From NCBI GenBank assembly GCA_002973575.1, contig PVEQ01000002.1, forward strand, positions 1 through 64,000: a stretch of 64,000 nucleotides of DNA. Direction: 5' to 3'. A program made the translations under genes and the position numbers. Under the pieces are notes generated by a model that worked only from the letters and a program-made list of their open reading frames with translations, was not told the DNA's origin and made no database searches. Each line of letters opens with the position of its first letter. The first letter of the stretch is position 1. Below, piece by piece: positions 44,201 through 52,612 of the stretch. This DNA comes from Sediminibacterium magnilacihabitans (GTDB lineage: Bacteria > Bacteroidota > Bacteroidia > Chitinophagales > Chitinophagaceae).

Positions 44201-44287
44201 TAATTAGACAATTCGTCAATTTGATAATTCGACAATGAAAAGTGATAAGAAATTGTCGAATTGTCTAATTATCAAATTGACAAATTA
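44201..44287. repeat. AT-rich mosaic of interleaved inverted repeats
   Basis: Three perfect inverted pairs overlap in 87 bases: TAATTAGACAATTCG (44201-44215) with 44257-44271; TCAATTTGATAATT (44216-44229) with 44267-44280; ATTCGACAAT (44227-44236) with 44253-44262. It lies between the ferredoxin stop and the iscX start, so it is transcribed only if those two share a transcript. It can form alternative hairpins. Confidence 0.7.
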
Positions 44288-44292
44288 TATTT

Positions 44293-44631
44293 TTATTCTC
44301 CTAAAAATTGCGTCTGATCGGGGATTGTGATACTTACCTCTCCTACACTTCCTTCCTGCAATACACATTGGCATCCCAGGCGTGAATTGATGCGCGGGTT
44401 AACGGCACGATCAATGAAATCCTCCTCCTTATCGCTCAGGTCTTCCAGCAGGTGCATGCCATCTTCTACATACAGATGACAGGTACTGCAGGCACATACG
44501 GCGCCGCAATTGTGGTGTAATTCAATGCCATTATGCAGGCATACCTCCAGCAAACTCTGATCGGCCTTGATGTTGTTCAATATAACCGGCTCCAGTCCCC
44601 GCTGTTCAAACTTTACCTTGATCGTGTACAT
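44293..44631 (-). CDS. fdx: 2Fe-2S ferredoxin (adrenodoxin type)
   Basis: I take ATG 44631 (MYTIKVKFEQRGLEPVIL), giving 112 residues. The cluster ligands fit Cys42-x5-Cys48-x2-Cys51 and a distant Cys87: HHNCGAVCACSTCHLYVED and RLGCQCVL. The DxxEEDFIDRAV helix between them is typical of the Isc-type Fdx that donates electrons for Fe-S assembly. It is probably in one transcript with iscX. Confidence 0.92.
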   Translation of the reverse strand: MYTIKVKFEQRGLEPVILNNIKADQSLLEVCLHNGIELHHNCGAVCACSTCHLYVEDGMHLLEDLSDKEEDFIDRAVNPRINSRLGCQCVLQEGSVGEVSITIPDQTQFLGE

Positions 44632-44703
44632 AGTTTCATTTTCCGGTGCAAAAGTATCTGAAAACGAACAAAAAGGCAAAAGACCCTGCCAGAAACGTTT
44701 GTT

Positions 44704-45480
44704 TTAGTGGTTAGCATGACCAAACTGCTGCCGGATACTCTCGCTCAGGGCTTCGTACACTTTGCGCAACGATGGATAGTCTTTCAGTAAAGCCTCGTGT
44801 TTATGCAGGGTGCTGGTATCATTGCGAAAGGCGGGTCCAGCCTGTACATTCTTCGGGTGAAACGACTGTACCTGACGGGCCGTATCGGCGATGATGGGAT
44901 AAAAAAGACTAAAATCGATCTGTTCCGCCGCACAATAATCGGCCGCCAGGTGGTATAAATGGTTGGTGAAGTTGGATGTAATGGCCGCCAGCAAATGCAT
45001 GCGTTCCCTGGTAGCATCCCCGGCGCGGGTGATAACACCATTGGTAAATATTCCTGCGATTTTTTCGATGCTTTCGAGTGTTGCTGTTGTATTGCCATCG
45101 ACTACCATAGTCACAGGGTCTATTGTCTGCATGGATTTACGGATCATTTTCATGGGCCACAGTACGCCATAACGGCTGCTTACGGGCTTCAACACTTCTT
45201 TGGAAACCGCTCCTGCCGTATGAACAATGAGTTCATTGTCTAGCCTGAGTTGTTGGGCAACTGGTTCCAGGCCTGTGTCGCTCACGGCCAGTAAGTAGAG
45301 ATCGGCACCGGGCTTCAAACCCTTCAGGTCTGTAACCGCGGCTGCACCCAATAGCTGTGCAAGCGATGCGGCATGCGCTTCCTGCCTGCTCCAGACCTGT
45401 TCAATTTCATGGCCGGCAGCATGCATAAGCCGCCCCATCACTGCAGCCACATTACCCGAACCTATGATCACAACCTTCAT
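44704..45480 (-). CDS. Rossmann-like / DUF2520 domain oxidoreductase-like protein
   Basis: I use ATG 45480 (MKVVIIGSGNVAAVMGRLMH), where the Rossmann GxGxxA/G motif sits at residues 7-12. The longer frame from 45513 would overlap the start of the divergent gene. The 258-residue product has LYLLAVSDTGLEPVA, IVHTAGAVSKEVLKP, LWPMKMIRKSMQ, and the helical DUF2520 half HLLAAITSNFTNHLYHLA. It resembles F420/NADP-dependent or ketopantoate-reductase-type folds; the substrate is unknown. Confidence 0.85.
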   Translation of the reverse strand: MKVVIIGSGNVAAVMGRLMHAAGHEIEQVWSRQEAHAASLAQLLGAAAVTDLKGLKPGADLYLLAVSDTGLEPVAQQLRLDNELIVHTAGAVSKEVLKPVSSRYGVLWPMKMIRKSMQTIDPVTMVVDGNTTATLESIEKIAGIFTNGVITRAGDATRERMHLLAAITSNFTNHLYHLAADYCAAEQIDFSLFYPIIADTARQVQSFHPKNVQAGPAFRNDTSTLHKHEALLKDYPSLRKVYEALSESIRQQFGHANH

Positions 45481-45494
45481 ATCTTTGTACATAT

Positions 45495-46358
45495 ATGGAA
45501 ATGAAATTAGCACAAAGAGTTGTGATCGGTTATTATAAAACCAAATTCAAGACCATTGGGCTATTATCTCCCCGCAAAGCAGCCGAATCGGCATTCCGCT
45601 TTTTCTGTACTCCCTATGTTAAAAAACCCGGCAATAAGGTTCCGCCCATTTTTCACAAAGCAAGCCGCCTTTCCTTTGAACTGGAAGGCATCTCTGTTCG
45701 TGGGTTTCACTGGAAACCTGCGCAGGGTACAGGCCGGAAAGTGCTGGTAGCACACGGGTTCAGCAGTTATGGTTATAAATTCGAGCAATATGTACAGCCT
45801 TTACTCAAAGAAGGTTTTGAAGTTTTCATTTTCGACGCTCCTGCACACGGCACAAGCGATGGCAAAATGATCAATGCCATACTGTACAAAAACATGCTCT
45901 TGCGGGTGGAAGCCCTGTACGGCCCTTTTTACGGATTCATCGGGCATTCGCTGGGTGCATTGGCCATTTCCCTGGCCATGGAAGAGATGCCTGATAATCA
46001 TAACAAAAAAATGATATTGATCGCCCCTGCCACTGAGACCTCCAGGGCGTTCCAGCAATATTGCCGTTTATTGAATATCAAAAAAGAGACGCAGGCAGCC
46101 CTGGAAACCATCATCGAATCCATCGCCAACCGGCCCATCAGTCATTTTTCCGTTAACCGGGCGGTTCGGCAGTTACCTATCCCCATTTTATGGGTGCACG
46201 ACCAGCATGACCGTATCTGTCCTTTTAAAGACACCCTTCCGTCCCGGGAACACCCCCTCCCCAACCTGCACTTCCTGGTTACAGAAGGGCTGGGACACAA
46301 TAAAATATACCGCGATCAGCGGGTGATGAAGGAAATTACCAGCTTTCTGCTTGGTTAA
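45495..46358 (+). CDS. Alpha/beta hydrolase
   Basis: Protein of 287 residues. It has KVLVAHGFSSYGYKFEQYV (oxyanion HG), FIFDAPAHGTSDGKM, the nucleophile elbow GFIGHSLGALAIS (GHSLG), WVHDQHDRICPFKDT with the acid, and TEGLGHNKIYRD with the catalytic His. The triad is complete. The substrate is unknown. An ATG at 45501 is an alternative start. Its start is only 14 bases from that of the divergent DUF2520 gene. Confidence 0.88.
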   Translation: MEMKLAQRVVIGYYKTKFKTIGLLSPRKAAESAFRFFCTPYVKKPGNKVPPIFHKASRLSFELEGISVRGFHWKPAQGTGRKVLVAHGFSSYGYKFEQYVQPLLKEGFEVFIFDAPAHGTSDGKMINAILYKNMLLRVEALYGPFYGFIGHSLGALAISLAMEEMPDNHNKKMILIAPATETSRAFQQYCRLLNIKKETQAALETIIESIANRPISHFSVNRAVRQLPIPILWVHDQHDRICPFKDTLPSREHPLPNLHFLVTEGLGHNKIYRDQRVMKEITSFLLG

Positions 46359-46424
46359 CCGTTTATAATCGCCTTTTTTTCAACATTTTTTGCATTTTGC
46401 AGGTTTGGCCTAATATTGCATTAC

Positions 46425-49022
46425 ATGGCAAAGAATTTATTGATCGTTGAGTCGCCGGCAAAAGCCAGGACAATTGAAAATATCCTTGGAAAAGATTTCG
46501 AGGTAAAAAGTTGTTATGGCCATATCCGCGATCTGGAAAAAGACGATATGGGCATTGACCTGAATAACCAGTATCAGCCCCGTTATATTGTTCCCAGCGA
46601 GAAAGAAAAAGTAGTCCGTGAACTGAAACAATTGGCCAAAAAGGCCGATGAAGTATGGCTGGCATCGGATGAGGACCGTGAAGGGGAAAGCATCAGCTGG
46701 CACCTGGCCGAAGTATTGGGGCTGGACCCCAAAACCACCAAACGCATTGTTTTTCATGAAATTACAGCACCAGCCATTAAAAAAGCGGTGGAAAACCCAC
46801 GGAGAATAAACATGAACCTCGTCAATGCCCAGCAGGCCCGTCGGGTGCTGGACAGGCTGGTGGGTTTTGAACTGAGTCCGGTACTCTGGCGTAAAATAGG
46901 CATGCAGCGCAGCCTCAGCGCCGGCCGGGTACAAAGTGTGGCCGTAAGACTTATCGTGGAAAGGGAAAGAGAGATCAACCAGTTCGTTCCCGAAAGCAGT
47001 TTTAAAATAGAGGCTTTATTTGCCGCCGAAGATATAAATGGTAAGCCGGTCGCTTTCAAGGCAGATGGGCCGGCCAAGCTGGCCTCTCAGGAATCTGCCG
47101 AAGCTTTCCTCAATGGCTGTAAAGATGCCACTTACACTGTTACCGATGTAACGGTAAAACCATCTAAAAGAACGCCTACCGCTCCTTTTACCACTTCTAC
47201 CCTTCAACAGGAAGCGGCCCGTAAACTGGGCTATGGCGTAACCAAGACCATGTTGCTGGCGCAGAAATTATACGAAAGCGGTAAGATCACCTACATGCGT
47301 ACCGACAGTATCAACCTGAGCGATACGGCCATGCAGGACATACATAAGGAAGTGGCTTCGAGCTATGGCGCAGAATATTACCAGCCCCGCAGATTCAAGA
47401 ACAAGAATGAGAGTGCGCAGGAAGCCCACGAAGCCATCAGGCCTACTTATATGAGTAATCATACAGTGGCCGATGAAGAGACCCGCAGGCTCTATGAACT
47501 GATCTGGAAAAGGACCATCGCCTCACAAATGAGCGATGCCGAATTCGAAAAGACGATTGCCAGGATCAATATTTCCACCAACAATGAAACCCTCACCGCT
47601 ACCGGTGAAGTGATGAAATTCGATGGTTTCCTGAAAGTATATCTCGAGGGTAAAGACGATGAAGATGAAGACAATGAAGGTATCCTGCCACCCCTGGCCG
47701 TGGGGCAGCATCCCGAATTCAGGGAGATGACAGCAGTTGAAAAATTTACCCGCCCTGCCCCGCGCTATACAGAAGCATCACTGGTTAAAAAATTAGAGGA
47801 ACTGGGTATCGGCCGGCCTTCCACCTATGCGCCTACTATTTCCACCATCATTAAGCGTAACTATGTAGAGAAGCGCGATAAGGATGGTGTAAAAAGAGAA
47901 GTACGTTTACTGAAACTGGGCAAAAACAACCAGGTAAAAAAAGAAGTACTGGTTGAAAATACCGGTGCAGAAAAAAACAAGCTCTTCCCTACCGACCTGG
48001 GCAGTGTTGTGACCGATTTCCTGAAACAACATTTTAAAAAAGTGATGGACTTCGGCTTCACCGCCCGTATAGAAGAAGAGTTCGATGAGATCGCCGAAGG
48101 CAAAACGCGCTGGAGCAATATGATCGATTCGTTCTACAAACCTTTTCATGAAGACATTGAGCATACACTCGAAAACGCAGAACGCGCCAAAGGAGAAAGA
48201 GAACTGGGCATTGACCCTGCCACCGGCAAAAAAGTGATTGCCCGTATGGGTCGTTATGGCCCCATGGTACAGATTGGCCAGGTTGATGATGAAGAAAAAC
48301 CCCGTTTTGCCAAACTCAAAGCCACACAAAGTATTGAAACGATTACCATGGAAGAAGCCATGGAATTGTTCGCCCTGCCACGTATACTGGGCGAGTATGA
48401 AGGACAGGAAGTGGCGGTGAATGTGGGCAGGTTCGGTCCTTATATCAGGCTGGGAGAACAATTCATCTCCATACCCAAGGGCGAAGACCTTTTTGAAATG
48501 GATATGGACCGGGCAATACAACTCATCGCAGAAAAGCAACAGGCCGACGCCCCCATCGGTTATTACCAGGAGCTCCCTGTTACCAAAGGCAAAGGGCGTT
48601 TCGGGCCATTTATCAAATGGAACGATATGTTCATCAATATCCCCCGTGCTTATAATTTTGACAATCTCAGTCAGCAGGATATCAATGAACTGGTAGAAAA
48701 GAAATTAGAAAAAGAAGCCAACCGGTTCATCAAACAGTGGCCTGAAGAAAAAATCTCTATCGAGAACGGCCGTTGGGGTCCCTTCATTCGCTTCAACAAA
48801 AAAATGCTCAAACTGGGTAAAGCACCTGACGGCAACAAATACACCGCTGAAACACTGGCGGATATTAACGTTGAAGAGGTGAAGAAAATGATTGAAGAGC
48901 AGGTGCCCAATGCTTTTGCCAAGAAAACAAAAGCCGCTCCAAAAAAGAAAGCAGCAACCAAAAAGGCAGCCGCAAAAAAGACAGCTACCGGAACTAAAAA
49001 GGCGACTACAACAAAAAGATAA
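46425..49022 (+). CDS. topA: DNA topoisomerase I
   Basis: Type IA topoisomerase that relaxes negative supercoils. ATG 46425 (MAKNLLIVESPAKARTIE) is preferred to the TTG at 46416. The 865-residue product has the TOPRIM domain (LLIVESPAKARTI, ASDEDREGESISWHLAE) and domain IV with NAQQARRVLDRLVGFELSPVLW. The active-site region is SGKITYMRTDSINLSDTA (catalytic Tyr in YMRTDS), followed by GRPSTYAPTISTI. C-terminal repeats of zinc-less beta domains (KVIARMGRYGPMVQIG, VAVNVGRFGPYIRLG) replace the zinc fingers. The last 35 residues are Lys/Ala-rich like histone tails (KKAATKKAAAKK). Confidence 0.97.
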   Translation: MAKNLLIVESPAKARTIENILGKDFEVKSCYGHIRDLEKDDMGIDLNNQYQPRYIVPSEKEKVVRELKQLAKKADEVWLASDEDREGESISWHLAEVLGLDPKTTKRIVFHEITAPAIKKAVENPRRINMNLVNAQQARRVLDRLVGFELSPVLWRKIGMQRSLSAGRVQSVAVRLIVEREREINQFVPESSFKIEALFAAEDINGKPVAFKADGPAKLASQESAEAFLNGCKDATYTVTDVTVKPSKRTPTAPFTTSTLQQEAARKLGYGVTKTMLLAQKLYESGKITYMRTDSINLSDTAMQDIHKEVASSYGAEYYQPRRFKNKNESAQEAHEAIRPTYMSNHTVADEETRRLYELIWKRTIASQMSDAEFEKTIARINISTNNETLTATGEVMKFDGFLKVYLEGKDDEDEDNEGILPPLAVGQHPEFREMTAVEKFTRPAPRYTEASLVKKLEELGIGRPSTYAPTISTIIKRNYVEKRDKDGVKREVRLLKLGKNNQVKKEVLVENTGAEKNKLFPTDLGSVVTDFLKQHFKKVMDFGFTARIEEEFDEIAEGKTRWSNMIDSFYKPFHEDIEHTLENAERAKGERELGIDPATGKKVIARMGRYGPMVQIGQVDDEEKPRFAKLKATQSIETITMEEAMELFALPRILGEYEGQEVAVNVGRFGPYIRLGEQFISIPKGEDLFEMDMDRAIQLIAEKQQADAPIGYYQELPVTKGKGRFGPFIKWNDMFINIPRAYNFDNLSQQDINELVEKKLEKEANRFIKQWPEEKISIENGRWGPFIRFNKKMLKLGKAPDGNKYTAETLADINVEEVKKMIEEQVPNAFAKKTKAAPKKKAATKKAAAKKTATGTKKATTTKR

Positions 49023-49024
49023 AT

Positions 49025-49063
49025 GAATTGCTCAATTGTTCATTACACAATTGGGCAATTCAC
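49025..49063. terminator. Long hairpin between convergent topA and desaturase genes
   Basis: A 16-base arm TGAATTGCTCAATTGT (49025-49040) pairs with 49048-49063 with one mismatch. It lies directly after topA and just before the desaturase stop (49064), so it may terminate both. Flanking T-runs are short. The words AATTGCTCAAT recur at 8811-8821, so it may also be a repeat. Confidence 0.55.
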
Positions 49064-50146
49064 TCATCTTCCCATTTGTTTTAAAAATCTTACATGTGCG
49101 GCCACTGCCTGGCGCATGCTGGGGTATTCGATATACTGCAATTGATATTCCATGCATACTTTCCTTACGATCTCGCTGATAGCGGGGTAATGAATATGCG
49201 ATATTTTGGGGAAAAGGTGATGTTCGATCTGGAAATTCAGTCCGCCTACCAGCCAGCTAACCAGTTTATTACGGGTAGCAAAATTGGCTGTTGTTTTGAT
49301 CTGGTGGGCCGCGAATTCATCGGGCAGTTTGTGTGATTCTGTATCGGCCACGGGGAATTCCGTATGCTCTACCGTATGGGCCAGTTGGAATACAATGCTC
49401 AGGATGAATCCGGCAACCAGGCTCATGACCAGGAAACCGACCAGCCAGCTCAGCCAGCCTACAAAAATGACGGGAATGACAACGAATACAAGAATATGGT
49501 AAAGTTTAACACCCCAGAATTCAATATGGTCTTTCACGCTCATTTTCTTCAATGGCACATTGCCGATCTTGCGTGAAAAATATTTATTGTAATCTGAAAA
49601 AAAGATCCAGAACAGGTACAATAGCATATACAGGGCCCAAAAATAAAAATGCTGGAAGCGATGCATTTTGTATCGCTTTTGTGAAGGCGCCATGCGCATC
49701 AATGCGCCAATCTCAATATCATCATCCACCCCGTCTACATTGGTAAAACTATGGTGGATCATGTTGTGCTTCATGTTCCACATAAAATGATTCGCGCCCA
49801 GCAGGCTGATGGAAGAAGCGGCAATGCGATTCCATCCCTTGTTCGTACTGAAGCTGCCATGGCTGCCATCATGCATAACATTGAAACCAATCCCTGCTAC
49901 CAATCCACCCAGCACCACACATTCACCCAAAGCCAGGTACCAGACCGGCGTGAAAAAAACAAGGTGAACAAATACGGCGATGAAACCCAATACCATCAGC
50001 AATGCTTTGGTAAAGAGCCTGGGGTTACCTGTGGAATCGATCCCTTTTTCGTCAAAATAAGCCTGTACACGCTTCTTCAATTCAGTATGCAGGGATTTTT
50101 GAACAGCAGGGAATTTGGGAACAACGGATTGCGACATATACAGCAT
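49064..50146 (-). CDS. Fatty-acid desaturase (front-end / acyl-CoA type)
   Basis: Integral membrane di-iron desaturase of 360 residues, with four or more hydrophobic segments. The three His boxes are in place: HDGSHGSF, HNMIHHSFTNVDG and QIEHHLFPKI (the last with Gln, typical of front-end/linoleoyl-CoA desaturases). It introduces a cis double bond in membrane acyl chains; the position cannot be told from sequence. ATG 50137 is an alternative start. No electron-donor domain is fused. Confidence 0.92.
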   Translation of the reverse strand: MLYMSQSVVPKFPAVQKSLHTELKKRVQAYFDEKGIDSTGNPRLFTKALLMVLGFIAVFVHLVFFTPVWYLALGECVVLGGLVAGIGFNVMHDGSHGSFSTNKGWNRIAASSISLLGANHFMWNMKHNMIHHSFTNVDGVDDDIEIGALMRMAPSQKRYKMHRFQHFYFWALYMLLYLFWIFFSDYNKYFSRKIGNVPLKKMSVKDHIEFWGVKLYHILVFVVIPVIFVGWLSWLVGFLVMSLVAGFILSIVFQLAHTVEHTEFPVADTESHKLPDEFAAHQIKTTANFATRNKLVSWLVGGLNFQIEHHLFPKISHIHYPAISEIVRKVCMEYQLQYIEYPSMRQAVAAHVRFLKQMGR

Positions 50147-50360
50147 TGGTTAAGGCGGCACAAGGTAGCCTTTCTGTTCGTCACGACGCATTTTCGCGTG
50201 CACTTTTTTTCTTCCAATCTGTTAAAATCAACGTAAGATCTCGCGAATTATTATTTAATATAAAGATCACATTTCCACACAAGTGGGAAAACTTGCATAC
50301 GATTATCTGGAAAATTTTAGCTTAGTTTGGTGTGGATTATGTGTTGAACCAACTAGCCTT

Positions 50361-51230
50361 ATGCAGGAGACCCGAGAAATAAACGCCCTGTTCAACCTCA
50401 TAGATGACCCCGATGAGGAAGTATATTCCACGATTTCAGAAAAGATCGTGGGGTACGGCAAGGGCATTATCCCTAACCTGGAGCATCTTTGGGAAACCAC
50501 CCTGAACGAAGAAACGCAGGAACGGATTGAAATGATCATCCACCGGCTTCATTATACAGACCTGCAAAACGATCTTACGGAGTGGCGCGATAGTCCCTAT
50601 AACGACCTGCTTTTCGGTTCCCTGCTTGTGTGCAAATTCCAGTATCCCGATCTGCACACAACACCCGTATTACAGGATATTGAAAAGATTCGTCGCAATG
50701 TATGGCTGGAGTTGAACAGTTTTCTCACACCGCTTGAGCAGGCCAACGTATTGTCGAGCATCCTGTACAATTATTACAACCTCAAAGGATCGGAAATTGC
50801 CCATACGAACCCCGATGATTTTTTCATGCATAAAGTGCTGGAATCAAAAAAGGGCAATACACTCAGCAATGCCATTGTTTACCAGGTGCTTTGTGAGTTG
50901 TTGGATATCAATGCCCGGATCATCAATATACCAAGGCAATGCCTGATTGCTTTTTTCCATTCCGATTTTGACCCTGACACCTACAAAGGCAATCCCAAAA
51001 ACAAAATACATTTTTACATAGACCCCACTTCGGGTCATGCCTACTCGCACGCAGATATAGAAAATTATTTCAAAAGGATTTCAGTACCTCCTGTTTCATT
51101 TTATTTCAAGCCGCTCTCGCACAAAAGGATCATACAGGTATTGCTGGAGGAAGTAGCCAAATGCTTCACCAGTCCAAAAGATGAATACAAACAGAAGGAA
51201 CTGGTGAAGCTGGCAGATCTTTTCAGTTGA
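50361..51230 (+). CDS. Transglutaminase-like superfamily protein (SirB1-like)
   Basis: I use ATG 50361 (MQETREINALFNLIDDPDEE); the longer frame to 50283 reads leader sequence. The 289-residue product begins with a helical, HEAT-like region (about 1-70, DPDEEVYSTISEKIVGYG). The second part has the SirB1/transglutaminase-like pattern: LSSILYNYYNLKGSEI, KGNTLSNAIVYQVLCELLDINARIINIPRQCLIAF, and FYIDPTSGHAYSHADIENYF. The Cys of the classical Cys-His-Asp triad is not evident at its normal place (Asn/Ala instead), so it may be non-catalytic. The 50147-50360 gap before it holds nothing else that I can recognise. Confidence 0.7.
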   Translation: MQETREINALFNLIDDPDEEVYSTISEKIVGYGKGIIPNLEHLWETTLNEETQERIEMIIHRLHYTDLQNDLTEWRDSPYNDLLFGSLLVCKFQYPDLHTTPVLQDIEKIRRNVWLELNSFLTPLEQANVLSSILYNYYNLKGSEIAHTNPDDFFMHKVLESKKGNTLSNAIVYQVLCELLDINARIINIPRQCLIAFFHSDFDPDTYKGNPKNKIHFYIDPTSGHAYSHADIENYFKRISVPPVSFYFKPLSHKRIIQVLLEEVAKCFTSPKDEYKQKELVKLADLFS

Positions 51231-51235
51231 ACATA

Positions 51236-51646
51236 TTAAACCAGGCTGGCTTCCAAAGTAATGTCCATCTTGTACGCTTTGCTCACCGGGCAATTGGCTT
51301 TGGCATCAGCGGCAGCGGCCTGGAACTGGGCATCTGTAATACCGGGCACCTGGGCTTTTGTAGTCAGTTGTGAACTTTTGATAACGCCGTCTTCCAGGGT
51401 AATGGCACACTGGGTTTCAATAGAATCGGGCGTGAAGCCTGCAGCCCCGAGCACAAAGCTCAGCTTCATGGTAAAACAACCGGCATGTGCAGCGGCCATC
51501 AGTTCTTCGGGGTTGGTACCCACACCTTCGGCAAAACGGGAATTGAACGAATACTGTGTTTTGTTCAGGGTAGTGCTCTGGGTGGTCAGGTGTCCGTTTC
51601 CCTCTTTGCCGGAGCCATTCCAAACGGCAGTTGCAGTACGTTTCAT
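51236..51646 (-). CDS. OsmC family peroxiredoxin (Ohr/OsmC)
   Basis: Thiol peroxidase of 136 residues. Blocks are TATAVWNGSGKEGNGHL, FAEGVGTNPEELMAAAHAGCFTMKLSF with the peroxidatic Cys in GC, and ADAKANCPVSKAYKMDITLEASLV with the resolving Cys. It reduces organic hydroperoxides. It differs from the first OsmC at 40.1 kb, which lacks the NPEEL block, so the two are paralogues of separate branches. It is convergent with the transglutaminase-like gene, with stops 5 bases apart. Confidence 0.93.
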   Translation of the reverse strand: MKRTATAVWNGSGKEGNGHLTTQSTTLNKTQYSFNSRFAEGVGTNPEELMAAAHAGCFTMKLSFVLGAAGFTPDSIETQCAITLEDGVIKSSQLTTKAQVPGITDAQFQAAAADAKANCPVSKAYKMDITLEASLV

Positions 51647-51685
51647 AAATGTGTTATTTTTAGTTTTACCAAAATTAAATGATAT

Positions 51686-52015
51686 ATGATTAGTTGGGCA
51701 GATTTTGAAAAAATCGATATCCGCAGCGGAACCATTCTGGAAGTTAATGATTTCCCCGCTGCCAGAAAACCCGCCTACCAGTTAAAGATCGATTTCGGTC
51801 CGCTCGGTATCCGCCAAAGTTCGGCCCAGGTTACCCATCATTACTCCAAAGAGTCGCTTATGAAACGCCAGGTACTGGCTGTAGTGAATTTCCCCCCCAA
51901 GCAAATTGCCAATTTTTTCAGCGAATGCCTGGTTTTGGGTGTGTATGATGAAAATAATCAGGTAATTTTATTGCAGCCCGACCGGGAAGTTGCCAACGGA
52001 CAACGGGTAGGATAA
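51686..52015 (+). CDS. csaA: tRNA-binding protein CsaA
   Basis: Protein of 109 residues consisting of a single tRNA-binding OB-fold domain, as in the C-terminal domain of methionyl-tRNA synthetase. It has FEKIDIRSGTILEVNDFPAARKPAYQLKIDFG, SSAQVTHHYSKESLMKRQVLAVVNFPPKQIANFFSECLVLG, and VILLQPDREVANGQRVG. CsaA acts as a secretion-related chaperone in Bacillus. It is followed 16 bases later by ogt, probably one transcript. Confidence 0.92.
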   Translation: MISWADFEKIDIRSGTILEVNDFPAARKPAYQLKIDFGPLGIRQSSAQVTHHYSKESLMKRQVLAVVNFPPKQIANFFSECLVLGVYDENNQVILLQPDREVANGQRVG

Positions 52016-52031
52016 CCGCCCAACACTAACC

Positions 52032-52529
52032 ATGGGAGAACTGCACTACACTTACTACGAAAGCCCCATCGGCCTCCTGAAGATCGGAGGCACGGAGCAT
52101 TATATTGGTGAAGTGACTTTTGTTGACAATCCCGATCAACTCACACATGGCGAACCCGGCATTACGGAGATCATGCACCAGTGCACCGAACAACTGATCG
52201 AATTTTTCCATGGCAGCCGTAGAAATTTTGATTTACCTGTACACCAGGAAGGCACCGACTTTCAAAAAAGGGTTTGGGGAGAACTGCTTGAGATTCCTTA
52301 CGGCAAAACCATCAGCTATATGGATCTCGCTAAACGGCTTGGCGATCCCAAAGTCATCCGCGCCGCCGCCAGCACCAATGGCAAGAATAATATCGCCATC
52401 ATCGTTCCCTGTCACCGCGTTATCGGAAGCGATAGGTCGCTCGTAGGGTATGCGGGAGGTATGTGGCGTAAGAAATGGCTGCTCCAGCTCGAATTTAAAA
52501 TTGCACATGGGGTGCAGACCTTGTTTTAA
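52032..52529 (+). CDS. ogt: Methylated-DNA--protein-cysteine methyltransferase
   Basis: Suicide DNA-repair protein of 165 residues. The active-site PCHR motif is in AIIVPCHRVIGSDRSLVGYAGGMWRK (Cys acceptor), and the helix-turn-helix-like DNA-binding region is FQKRVWGELLEIPYGKTISYMDLAKRLG with the Arg finger nearby. The N-terminal domain is of the Ogt type, not Ada. It removes O6-alkylguanine lesions. It follows csaA. Confidence 0.95.
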   Translation: MGELHYTYYESPIGLLKIGGTEHYIGEVTFVDNPDQLTHGEPGITEIMHQCTEQLIEFFHGSRRNFDLPVHQEGTDFQKRVWGELLEIPYGKTISYMDLAKRLGDPKVIRAAASTNGKNNIAIIVPCHRVIGSDRSLVGYAGGMWRKKWLLQLEFKIAHGVQTLF

Positions 52530-52612
52530 GTTGATTTTATCCAGCATCTAAGCAGCGATCGCTGTTGTTACAAAGTCAATAAGCAAACCGCATAATCCGG
52601 TATTTTCGTGTG

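Noticed and set aside
52553..52564. Perfect palindrome CAGCGATCGCTG between ogt and the surface protein
   Set aside because: Single short palindrome, no T-run, no second copy noticed; likely chance.
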